Of a stretch of 13,375 bases of DNA, positions 7,587 to 13,375 are shown piece by piece. The notes under the pieces were generated by a model. It saw nothing but the letters and a program-made list of their open reading frames with translations. It did not search any database and had not been told where the DNA came from. The DNA lies in assembly GCA_030668045.1 (NCBI GenBank), contig DAOUUR010000021.1:1-13375 (forward strand). Direction: 5' to 3'. The position numbers and the translations under genes are program-made. The first letter of the stretch is position 1; every line of letters starts with the position of its first letter. The stretch comes from a bacterium. GTDB lineage: Bacteria > Zixibacteria > MSB-5A5 > GN15 > FEB-12.

Positions 7587-9121
7587 CAGGCTTTGTAAAC
7601 ATCGGAAACGTCTTCGTTGGTGGCAGCGTTGTAAATCTTAAACTCCTGCAACCGCAGCGCCGTGTCGCGCACCAGATTGATCTGGAAATGGTTCCGTTTC
7701 ATTATCTGATCTATCCGGCTGGACCCGTTATCGGACATAGCCTCGGCCAGCATAGGATTGACCACCAGATGGAAACGGTCGAATTTCTTAGCAGCTCTGG
7801 CGCGAATAAACCACCGTTCAACTTTGGTGGCCATCGTCTCTTTGGAGAGAATCCGGCCGGCTCCCGAGCAATACGGGCATGGTTCTGAGAGCATGTGCAT
7901 ATGTGACGGTCGCACGCGCTCACGGGTCATTTCCACGATCCCAAAATCGGTGACCGGATTGATTGCTCGTTTGGCGCGGTCGTGGCGGAAACAGGACTTG
8001 AACTCCTCATAGAGCTTGCGTCTGTTTTCGCGGCTGTACATGTCAATAAAATCACAAACGATTAGTCCGCCGATATCACGAAGTCTGATCTGACGAGCCG
8101 CCTCCCGGGCAGCTTCCATATTGACACGATAGATCGTTTCTTCCTGATCACGTTTACCGACAAATCGACCGGAGTTCACATCAATAGTGACCATCGCTTC
8201 GGTCTGATCAATTATCAGGTAAGCGCCTTTCTTGATCCAGACTTTACGTTCGAGCATCTTCTCAATTTCTGGCTCGAGATCGTACAGATCAAAAAGTGGC
8301 TGGTCGCTCTTGTGCTGCTCAATTCTGCCTTTCAGATGCGGGGCAACCTGACGGGCAAAACTGACCACTTTGCGGTAATCTTCGCGGCTATCAACAATGA
8401 TCTTCTCGACCTCGTCGCTGAAAATGTCGCGGATCATCGAGACTGTCAATTCCGCTTCTTTGTGTATCAGCACCGGGGCCTCAAGTTTGTCCGCTTTCTT
8501 TTTTAATTTCGACCACAACTTCAGGAGACGTTTGATATCGGCTCTGAATTCCTTTTCGTCCTGACCCTCAGCCTCGGTGCGAGCGATCAGTCCAAATCCT
8601 TCCGGACGGAGCGGCGACAGTGCTTTCCGCAGTCGTTTTTTCTCGGTCCAGTTGGAGATGCGTTTGGAGATGCGGATGTGGTTATCATCGGGAACCAACA
8701 CCACGAAGCGTCCCGGAATCGAAATCTCGGTAGCTACGCGGGGGCCTTTGGTGGAAATCGGCTCTTTGATGACTTGAACCAGAATCTCCTGGTTTTTCTT
8801 AAGGACCTTTTCGATTCCTTCACGGCGTTTCTTGCGAATGATCTCGGCGGGAGCTTCTTCTTCGAACTCCTCGTCGCTATCGTCCCGGACATCAACCTTA
8901 CCGATGTCGGATGAGTGCAGGTAGGCTGCTTTTGGCATACCGATCTCCACGAAAGCTGCTTGCATGCCTGGAAGAACAGTATTGATTACGCCTTTGTAGA
9001 TGTCACCGACCATCCGGTCGGTTTCGGGACGTACCACCTGCAGTTCGACCAGATTGTTGTCTTCGAGGATCGCAACGCGCTTCTCGTAATCGGTCGAGTT
9101 GATTAGAATTACTTTTTTCAA
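7586..9121 (-). CDS. rng: Rne/Rng family endoribonuclease (RNase G type)
   Basis: This 511-residue cytoplasmic ribonuclease would cut 5'-monophosphorylated single-stranded RNA in mRNA decay and rRNA maturation. An S1 RNA-binding region lies at about 37-130 (VGDIYKGVINTVLPGMQAAFVEIG) and includes an acidic insertion (DDSDEEFEEE). The catalytic aspartates are D314 in TIDVNSG and D357 in VCDFIDM. The zinc-link CPYC has C415 and C418. All four are offset by the same 11 residues from E. coli RNase E D303/D346/C404/C407. The length matches RNase G, with no RNase E scaffold tail. The start is TTG at 9121, supported by the family N-terminus (MKKVILIN) and AGGG 10 bases upstream. TTGA overlaps the fmt stop codon, so translation is probably coupled to fmt. 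Confidence 0.95.
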   Translation of the reverse strand: MKKVILINSTDYEKRVAILEDNNLVELQVVRPETDRMVGDIYKGVINTVLPGMQAAFVEIGMPKAAYLHSSDIGKVDVRDDSDEEFEEEAPAEIIRKKRREGIEKVLKKNQEILVQVIKEPISTKGPRVATEISIPGRFVVLVPDDNHIRISKRISNWTEKKRLRKALSPLRPEGFGLIARTEAEGQDEKEFRADIKRLLKLWSKLKKKADKLEAPVLIHKEAELTVSMIRDIFSDEVEKIIVDSREDYRKVVSFARQVAPHLKGRIEQHKSDQPLFDLYDLEPEIEKMLERKVWIKKGAYLIIDQTEAMVTIDVNSGRFVGKRDQEETIYRVNMEAAREAARQIRLRDIGGLIVCDFIDMYSRENRRKLYEEFKSCFRHDRAKRAINPVTDFGIVEMTRERVRPSHMHMLSEPCPYCSGAGRILSKETMATKVERWFIRARAAKKFDRFHLVVNPMLAEAMSDNGSSRIDQIMKRNHFQINLVRDTALRLQEFKIYNAATNEDVSDVYKA

Positions 9122-10071
9122 TTTTCTTTAACCCTGTTAGAAATTTGTCCAAACAGCTCGCCCGGTTCGGGCCGAAAGCCGTTCTTAAATGCCATACCAT
9201 CCATCGCCTTTTTTCCCTCTGGAAGCAGCGATGTTACTTCGATTGCCGAATCGGAACACTGTATGACAAGGTGTTTCCGCTCCGGTATTACGGCGCCGGG
9301 GGGGAGGGCGGTATCGCCCGAGTCAACCGCCCGGCAGGCCAGAATTTTGACTTTCTTGCCTCTAAAAAATGTGTAAGCGCCTGGTTTTGTCGACAGGCCG
9401 CGCACGAAATTGCCGACATTCTCCGCCGGGAACCCAAAATCGATCAGCGCGTCAAACGGCGTGAGTTTCGGAGCCGGTGTCGCCAGAGAGCTGTTCTGCA
9501 CCGTTGCCGAAAGTTCGCCTTGACTGATCAGATCTATTGTCTTAAGCAGAAAAGGACCGCTCAACTCCGAGAGGCGAGTGTAGAGGGAGTCGAAATTATC
9601 CTCCTGCGTAATGGCAGTTTTTTTCTGCAAAATCATGTCGCCGGTATCGACTTTCTTTTTCAGGAAAAAGCTGGTCAGACCGGTCTCTTTCTCTCCATTG
9701 ATCAACGCCCAGTTGATCGGGGCGGCACCGCGATATTTTGGAAGGAGCGAGCCGTGGATATTTATCGAACCGAATTCAGGTATCGAGAAAAGCGTTTCCG
9801 GTAAAATCCTAAACGCCACCACCACGATCAAGTCCGGCTCCAATGACCGAATCTGATCTTGAAACGCTTTGTTCTTAAGCGAAGATGGTGTCAATACAGG
9901 TAGATTTCTCCTGTCGGCTTCCTGATGAACCTCGGTACCACATGTCTGGCCGCCTCTTCCGCGCCGTTTTGGTCTCCCGGTTACCACTGCTGCGACTTCA
10001 TGTTCACTTTCGCACAGCGTTACCAGGGGCCGCCGGGCAAATTCAGGCGTACCCATATATACTACTCTCAT
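9118..10071 (-). CDS. fmt: Methionyl-tRNA formyltransferase
   Basis: This 317-residue enzyme formylates initiator Met-tRNA using 10-formyl-tetrahydrofolate. The N-terminus MRVVYMGTPEFA and the motif HGSLLPKYRGAAPINWA are diagnostic. The catalytic Asn and His are N104 and H106 (INIHG), and the catalytic Asp is in VDTGD (142-145). The C-terminal tRNA-binding domain follows from about 205 (LTPFDALIDFGFPAENVGNFVRGLS). ATG at 10071 is fixed by an in-frame TGA nine bases upstream. The ribosome binding site is poor (GAGA only). It overlaps the ribonuclease gene by 4 bp and is separated from def by 115 bp of structured sequence, which is unusual for def-fmt, two functions often adjoining. A 31-codon ORF at 10043-10138 overlaps its start in another frame. 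Confidence 0.97.
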   Translation of the reverse strand: MRVVYMGTPEFARRPLVTLCESEHEVAAVVTGRPKRRGRGGQTCGTEVHQEADRRNLPVLTPSSLKNKAFQDQIRSLEPDLIVVVAFRILPETLFSIPEFGSINIHGSLLPKYRGAAPINWALINGEKETGLTSFFLKKKVDTGDMILQKKTAITQEDNFDSLYTRLSELSGPFLLKTIDLISQGELSATVQNSSLATPAPKLTPFDALIDFGFPAENVGNFVRGLSTKPGAYTFFRGKKVKILACRAVDSGDTALPPGAVIPERKHLVIQCSDSAIEVTSLLPEGKKAMDGMAFKNGFRPEPGELFGQISNRVKEN

Positions 10072-10138
10072 GTTGTCTCATGTGGTGGATGAGCGCGGGA
10101 AGTTTGGTCGGACCGACCACGAGAACATCTTGTCTCAT
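10069..10138. repeat. 13-nt direct repeat flanking a palindrome upstream of fmt
   Basis: CATGTTGTCTCAT (10069-10081) recurs as CATCTTGTCTCAT (10126-10138), 12 of 13 bases identical, 57 bp apart. One copy includes the fmt start codon. On the minus strand each copy reads ATGAGACAA(C/G)ATG. The repeats flank the palindrome at 10105-10119. Confidence 0.6.
10105..10119. promoter_or_regulatory. Odd-length palindrome TGGTCGG-A-CCGACCA
   Basis: Seven-base arms (10105-10111 and 10113-10119) are perfect inverted repeats around one central A. It lies 34 bp upstream of the fmt start. With a one-base centre it would suit a dimeric DNA-binding protein better than a tight RNA hairpin, though a stem opening to a larger loop is possible. 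No regulator is assigned. Confidence 0.4.
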
Positions 10139-10147
10139 CGGTCAGCC

Positions 10148-10166
10148 AAAAAGAGGCTCGCCTCCC
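10148..10166 (-). terminator. Second terminator-like hairpin downstream of def
   Basis: On the minus strand GGGAGG-CGAG-CCTCTT forms four Watson-Crick pairs plus two G-T pairs and continues into a run of five T (10152-10148). It is weak but well placed, 21 bp after the def stop, and follows another hairpin with its own T tract. Confidence 0.45.
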
Positions 10167-10195
10167 AAAAAAGGCGTTGCCTCCACTCAGGAGGC
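10167..10195 (-). terminator. First terminator-like hairpin, overlapping the def stop codon
   Basis: On the minus strand GCCTCC (10195-10190) pairs with GGAGGC (10184-10179) across the def stop codon. The same GGAGGC could instead pair with the following GCCTT, which abuts six T (10172-10167). The two pairings exclude each other, as in an attenuator. It could end part of the yajC-def transcription before fmt. Confidence 0.5.
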
Positions 10196-10693
10196 TTGGG
10201 TCAACTTTTTTAGTCGGCCTCTAATCAGGGTACGGGTCATAGGTGACAGGTGATCAATAAACAGCTTTCCCTCAAGGTGGTCATACTCGTGCAGGATGGC
10301 TCTTGCTTTGAGGCCCTCGACCTCCATCTCAAACTTTTTGCCATCAAGGTCCGTCGCTCTAACTTTCACTTTGTTGGGACGGACTATGTTTTGGTACAAC
10401 CCCGGAAACGAAAGGCAACCTTCTTCTCGTTCTTCCTCGCCCTCAACTGCGACGATTTCCGGATTTACAAAGACCTTGAGGGATGCGGTTAAGTCTACTG
10501 CCGACAGATCCAGAATAAACAGGCGTTTCAAGACGCCAATCTGCACTGCCGAGAGTCCCAGACCCTGAGCATTTTTCAGCGTGTCCACTAAATCGGACAC
10601 CAAATCTTTAACTTCCTGGTCGATTTCCGTAATCTCTTCGGAAATCTTCCTCAGAACCGGGTCGCCGTATATGACGATCGGTCGCTCAGCCAC
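10187..10693 (-). CDS. def: Peptide deformylase
   Basis: This 168-residue metalloenzyme removes the formyl group from the N-terminal methionine of new proteins, reversing what Fmt adds. All three family motifs are present: GLGLSAVQIG (Ser and Val replace the usual Ala and Pro of GLAAPQ), EEGCLSFPG with metal ligand C93, and HEYDHLEG with H135, E136 and H139. The start is GTG at 10693, with GGGAG five bases upstream. An out-of-frame ATG lies three bases before it. It follows yajC by 15 bp and is surely cotranscribed with it. Downstream are two terminator-like hairpins before fmt, so its transcript level may differ from that of fmt. Confidence 0.96.
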   Translation of the reverse strand: MAERPIVIYGDPVLRKISEEITEIDQEVKDLVSDLVDTLKNAQGLGLSAVQIGVLKRLFILDLSAVDLTASLKVFVNPEIVAVEGEEEREEGCLSFPGLYQNIVRPNKVKVRATDLDGKKFEMEVEGLKARAILHEYDHLEGKLFIDHLSPMTRTLIRGRLKKLTQAS

Positions 10694-10708
10694 ACATTCT
10701 CCCTAAAC

Positions 10709-11026
10709 TTACTTGTCCACCTTGGCGGCGATGGAGGACTTCAAAAACTCCATTTTGGTGTTCTCTCCAATCTTGAGAACTACCAGATTTCGTTCGTCGT
10801 CGATGGCAAAAATGGTCGCAAACATGCCGCCAGAGGTGACCACTTTATCGCCTTTCTTCAACTCTTCAAGGAGCTTTGTGTGCTCCTTCTGTTTTTTTCT
10901 CTGCGGGCGGATCAACAACAGGTACATGATCACAAAGATCAATCCGAACCAGATCATAGTGGCGATTCCGCCACCGCCGCCGTCTGCACCGCCGCCAGCC
11001 ATCAAAATTGGCCATGTGTAATTCAA
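10709..11026 (-). CDS. yajC: Preprotein translocase accessory subunit YajC
   Basis: This 105-residue inner-membrane protein associates with SecDF-YidC in protein export. A short N-terminus with a glycine-rich stretch (GGGADGGGGG) leads into one membrane helix (about residues 22-39), then the hallmark RPQRKKQKEH and the cytoplasmic YajC domain (ELKKGDKVVTSGGMFATI). TTG at 11026 is preferred: GAGGG lies 8-9 bases upstream, whereas the in-frame ATG at 11002 has none. secD and secF, its frequent neighbours, are not next to it; def follows instead. Confidence 0.94.
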   Translation of the reverse strand: MNYTWPILMAGGGADGGGGGIATMIWFGLIFVIMYLLLIRPQRKKQKEHTKLLEELKKGDKVVTSGGMFATIFAIDDERNLVVLKIGENTKMEFLKSSIAAKVDK

Positions 11027-11190
11027 AACTTGTCCCTCACTATATCGACAATCTGTTCAATTTCTGCACACTGGCATAGCCAGTTTTAGTATCTTCGCCA
11101 CAAACTAGCAACCTCTCACAGGCCACACAACACCAATAATAACGGCTAACTAGTTGATCCGCAATCAATTATTTTCAATAGTAGAACAGT
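11027..11190. other. 164-bp gap upstream of yajC, probable promoter region
   Basis: This AT-rich stretch should hold the promoter of the yajC cluster. I find no pair of -35 and -10 boxes I would defend; TTGATT and TTATTATT occur but are badly spaced. A small inverted repeat ACTGGC-ATA-GCCAGT lies at 11070-11084. There is no tRNA and no coding ORF. No clear terminator for the GT87 gene is seen, so read-through into yajC is possible. Confidence 0.4.
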
Positions 11191-12375
11191 TCAGGAAGCT
11201 GATGGTTCCCGCCTAACGGGTCCGGCAGGTTCTGGGGCTGAAGCCGTAAGTTGTTTCAATTGAGACAGATAGACTATATAAAGACCGAAGGCTGTCAGAA
11301 AGGCCTGATACGGCAGGAAGCTGACACAGACAAAAAAGATTGCCACCAGTCGCATTATCGCTGATTTCAGGATGTTTGTGATGACATAAAACGAGGGGAT
11401 TATCAGCAAAATGTACGAGTAATCTTTCAGCCGGGGCATTACCAGCGCATAGAGAAAGAGGCAGAGGACCAAAAAAGCCAGCCGATTTGAGCGGAAATTT
11501 GAGCCCCGGGTGATCCGAATAGTCACAGCCAGTAGGAAAAGAGCAAAGGCGATATGGAACGCTGTGGCCAGCCGCACAAATTCGCCCCCGGTTGCTCCCG
11601 AGAGCCAGATTAACATCTCCTTAATCACCGCAAGCGAGGTCTGGTCGGCGTGCCCTCCAATATCCAGAGCCGATATATTGGCCAAAAATCCTTCCATCAG
11701 TAACGGCGATGCATAATATGATACTATCCCCACTCCCGCTACAGCCATTCCGGTTCCGGCCACCCACAATGTCGCTTTGCGGTTACGATCAATCAGCGGC
11801 AGCAACAGAAGCAGAACCAGGGCAAATTTAAATACCGCTGCCAGACCAACCAGCAAGCAATAGCCGGCCACTTTCCGGTCGAGAAAAAGCGGTATTGCCG
11901 ACCAGATCAGTAGTTGCTCAAAAACCGAAATGTTGCCCGCATAAATGTCTCTGATAATCGTTTCGCGGAAAGCAAAAGCGACCAGCACCAGCAGGACAAT
12001 AGCCAGCGTTTTCTCCGGAAGGAAGCGACGCCACCAGATCCGAACGAGCAGACCGAGAGCGATCAGTTTGAGGGCAAAGAAAAGATAGTAGGCGGTTGGA
12101 AAATCAAACATCAGGAACGGGGTGAAAAAATATAACGTCACCGGAGGGTAAACATAGTCCAGAGTGATTTCCTCGCTCGACACGGCGTTGAGGTTCTCAA
12201 TCTGGTACGGATCAAGATCGGCCTGATGCGCCTTAGCGGCGTGGTAATAGGTGCGGAAATCCCACTGTTTGTCCTTTGTGATGACGGTATAGCAGACAGC
12301 CAGTGCGTAGATCAGAACAACGACCAACGCCACAATCCCGGCGTACCGGATCAGTTTTTCGTTCGTGACAAACAT
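11191..12375 (-). CDS. GT87 (DUF2029) polytopic membrane glycosyltransferase
   Basis: About 394 residues with around ten hydrophobic segments. After the first helix comes the family signature WDFRTYYHAAKAH, then LDPYQ, and then DYVYPPVTLYFFTPF. This is the pattern of mannosyltransferase-like GT87 proteins, GT-C enzymes that use polyprenyl-phosphate sugar donors on the outer face of the inner membrane. The natural acceptor is unknown. ATG at 12375 is chosen; a TTG at 12384 would add three residues, and neither has a clear ribosome binding site. The tail (SAPEPAGPVRREPSAS) is a short soluble extension. The gene stands alone after the GerW terminator and has its own candidate promoter. With the GT-C protein at 434-2371 it is one of two unrelated membrane glycosyltransferases in the window. 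Confidence 0.85.
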   Translation of the reverse strand: MFVTNEKLIRYAGIVALVVVLIYALAVCYTVITKDKQWDFRTYYHAAKAHQADLDPYQIENLNAVSSEEITLDYVYPPVTLYFFTPFLMFDFPTAYYLFFALKLIALGLLVRIWWRRFLPEKTLAIVLLVLVAFAFRETIIRDIYAGNISVFEQLLIWSAIPLFLDRKVAGYCLLVGLAAVFKFALVLLLLLPLIDRNRKATLWVAGTGMAVAGVGIVSYYASPLLMEGFLANISALDIGGHADQTSLAVIKEMLIWLSGATGGEFVRLATAFHIAFALFLLAVTIRITRGSNFRSNRLAFLVLCLFLYALVMPRLKDYSYILLIIPSFYVITNILKSAIMRLVAIFFVCVSFLPYQAFLTAFGLYIVYLSQLKQLTASAPEPAGPVRREPSAS

Positions 12376-12402
12376 AGGGGCCAACGTGAATACTTTCTGG
12401 GG

Positions 12403-12433
12403 ATAACATCGAAGCCTTCCCAGGCAGTGTCAA
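12403..12433 (-). promoter_or_regulatory. Candidate promoter of the GT87 gene
   Basis: On the minus strand a perfect TTGACA (12433-12428) is followed after 19 bp by TGTTAT (12408-12403), four of six matches to the -10 consensus. Transcription would start near 12396, about 20 nt before the ATG at 12375. The long spacer makes it moderately credible. Confidence 0.4.
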
Positions 12434-12461
12434 CATTCAAAGTCAGACGGTGGGCGGCATC

Positions 12462-12496
12462 AAAAAAGCCCCTGCCCAAAATGATCGGACAGGGGC
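12462..12496 (-). terminator. Intrinsic terminator after the GerW-family gene
   Basis: Minus-strand GCCCCTG (12496-12490) pairs with CAGGGGC (12474-12468). Two more GC pairs lie beyond one mismatch, and six T follow at once (12467-12462). It sits 20 bp after the GerW-family stop and separates that operon from the GT87 gene. Confidence 0.9.
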
Positions 12497-12516
12497 CAAA
12501 TATCAAGTTATGCAGC

Positions 12517-12933
12517 TTAGTCGTCAGTGCTTTCAGTTTTGGCTGATTTATCGGCTCCATCGCCGTCAGAATCGTCGGCTTTGAACTTATCCCGCATTTT
12601 TGAAAGTTTCTTAGCCAGGCCGGGGATTGTTTCGATGATTCCTTCCCACTTGCCTTTGGAGACTGGGAGCAGCGAAGCTCCGGTTTTGTCCAGAATTATG
12701 AAAGCGACCGGCTCGATTCTGGCGCCACCACCGCCACCACCACCGAATCCGGTGCCGCTTTTTTCGTCCTCGCCCTGTCCACCGCCAGCACCAAAGCCGA
12801 CAGAGATTTTGACTACCGGGATCACCGTCTGGTCACCGACCGTCACCGCCTCGCCAATCACCGTTTCCGACTTGGCAATCTCTTTGAGTTCTCCAACGAC
12901 ACCCTTGAGGATATCGACCACATTGTTAGCCAT
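12517..12933 (-). CDS. GerW/YtfJ-family protein
   Basis: This 138-residue protein matches the Spore_YtfJ (GerW) family. It starts with a helical lead (VVDILKGVVGELKEIAKSE), followed by VIGEAVTVGDQTVIPVVKISVGFGAGG, a glycine run (FGGGGGGGARIEP), and VAFIILDKTGASLLPV. An acidic, low-complexity tail (DDSDGDGADKSAKTESTDD) ends it. In Bacillus subtilis GerW is needed for one germinant response, but the family is widespread in bacteria that form no spores, where its role is unknown. ATG at 12933 has the strongest ribosome binding site of the minus strand (AAAGGAGG, 12946-12939). It overlaps the DUF2953 gene by 8 bp and ends in a terminator, so the two form a compact operon. Confidence 0.88.
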   Translation of the reverse strand: MANNVVDILKGVVGELKEIAKSETVIGEAVTVGDQTVIPVVKISVGFGAGGGQGEDEKSGTGFGGGGGGGARIEPVAFIILDKTGASLLPVSKGKWEGIIETIPGLAKKLSKMRDKFKADDSDGDGADKSAKTESTDD

Positions 12934-13375
12934 CCTGGCCTCCTTTCTTCTTTCCTATCGCCAGTTTGATTAGTTCTCTTAAGGGGAGCCTTGCAATCAA
13001 CATCATCATTCTGAAAACCAACTGATACAGTGGCAGAGCAATCGCCAGGCGCAACGAGCCGCCAAAAGAAGCGCCGCTCCAGTCCGGTACATATGCGAAA
13101 CGGCCAGCCACTCCCGGCACTGTGGCCAGTGCTGCCTGATAGTAGCCAAAGGCGCGGCCGGTTAAATCGGGTGAGTCAAAACCAGCTTCGATTTTTCCTT
13201 CCAATTCCTCGATCACCGCCGATCTCAACAGACCGAGAACAAATCTCCCAGAGGCTGCCACTACCGACGGTACAATTCTTACTATGTCTCGCCATGGTCG
13301 TACACGTGCTGATCGTTTCTTCTTGTCTGCTATTTTCTCATCCTTTTTCTTTGCACCCAACGGGAACGACCGTAC
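12926..13375 (-). CDS. DUF2953-family protein, C-terminal part (5' end outside window)
   Basis: The frame is open to the window edge with no stop, so at least 149 residues are seen and the N-terminus is missing. The TTG at 13360 is probably internal. A Lys/Arg-rich linker (GAKKKDEKIADKKKRSARVRP) precedes a region with GFDSPDLTGRAFGYYQAAL, which resembles the C-terminal signature of DUF2953. An amphipathic or membrane-active segment follows (LRLAIALPLYQLVFRMMMLIARLP), then a basic tail. In Bacillus the DUF2953 gene ytfI adjoins ytfJ/gerW, and the same order here supports the call. Function unknown; a membrane-associated partner of the GerW protein is a reasonable inference. Confidence 0.7.
   Translation of the reverse strand, partial: VRSFPLGAKKKDEKIADKKKRSARVRPWRDIVRIVPSVVAASGRFVLGLLRSAVIEELEGKIEAGFDSPDLTGRAFGYYQAALATVPGVAGRFAYVPDWSGASFGGSLRLAIALPLYQLVFRMMMLIARLPLRELIKLAIGKKKGGQDG

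Larger units (their letters stand above)
10043..10138 (-). other. Possible 31-codon leader ORF overlapping the fmt start
   Basis: On the minus strand an ATG at 10138 opens 31 codons beginning MRQDVLVVGPTKLPALI and ends at a TGA (10043-10045), 27 bases inside fmt in a different frame. It has no Shine-Dalgarno sequence, and part of its length is the palindrome at 10105-10119. It may be a chance ORF; if translated it would bring ribosomes to the weak fmt start. Coding status is unproven. Confidence 0.2.

Noticed and set aside
9145..9804. 219-codon plus-strand ORF
   Set aside because: It lies wholly opposite fmt, whose motifs are clear; its translation is rich in Arg, Cys and Gln and has no family pattern.
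11027..11190. Possible tRNA or small RNA in the gap before yajC
   Set aside because: No cloverleaf, T-arm motif or terminator is seen; only a 6-bp inverted repeat is present.
12719..12756. GCC/ACC-rich trinucleotide stretch as a possible repeat element
   Set aside because: It is explained by glycine codons in the GerW-family gene; the YajC gene has a similar, shorter run.
12527..12973. 148-codon plus-strand proline-rich ORF
   Set aside because: The proline run is the complement of the GerW glycine run; the minus-strand gene has the family motifs and a strong ribosome binding site.
1..13375. CRISPR array, insertion sequence, prophage or defence system
   Set aside because: No regularly spaced repeats, transposase, integrase or defence-family protein was found; all large ORFs are housekeeping, envelope, signalling or metabolic families.

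Overview
The window reads as an ordinary chromosomal stretch from a Gram-negative-type, probably anaerobic or facultative, bacterium of about 50% GC. The evidence is a lipoprotein signal, YajC, an RNase G-type enzyme, and peptide deformylase with Fmt. A GerW/YtfJ protein next to a DUF2953 protein, several TPR and GT-C membrane proteins, and a 4-hydroxybutyryl-CoA-dehydratase-like flavoprotein would suit a poorly cultured FCB-type or deltaproteobacteria-like phylum such as Zixibacteria. That placement is inference from protein style only. There is no CRISPR array, transposase, phage gene, tRNA or rRNA.

Plus strand (1-6792): the 3' end of a TPR protein; a GT-C-type membrane glycosyltransferase with a C-terminal TPR region; a GAF-GAF-PP2C (SpoIIE/RsbU-type) phosphatase; a lipoprotein with an ethylbenzene-dehydrogenase-type haem-binding domain, closed by a strong intrinsic terminator; and, after a candidate promoter, a 483-residue HpaB/AbfD-superfamily enzyme. 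That enzyme keeps the fold-level signatures of 4-hydroxybutyryl-CoA dehydratase. It appears to have lost most of the iron-sulfur and catalytic residues.

Minus strand (6807-13375, read right to left): a DUF2953 protein (cut by the window edge) and a GerW/YtfJ protein, ending in a good terminator; a GT87 (DUF2029) membrane glycosyltransferase behind a candidate promoter; a 164-bp gap; then yajC, def, fmt, an Rne/Rng ribonuclease and a CYTH-domain protein. yajC to rne looks like a translation, export and RNA-turnover housekeeping cluster with tight spacing. The def-fmt gap is the exception. It holds terminator-like hairpins, a near-perfect palindrome, a 13-nt direct repeat and a 31-codon ORF that runs into fmt. 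Two further hairpins lie between the ribonuclease and CYTH genes. The two strands converge at 6792/6807 with only 14 bp and no clear terminator.

I did not find a convincing new multi-gene system. The best leads are the active-site-altered AbfD-like enzyme, the structured def-fmt leader, and the GerW-DUF2953 pair in what looks like a non-sporulating lineage.
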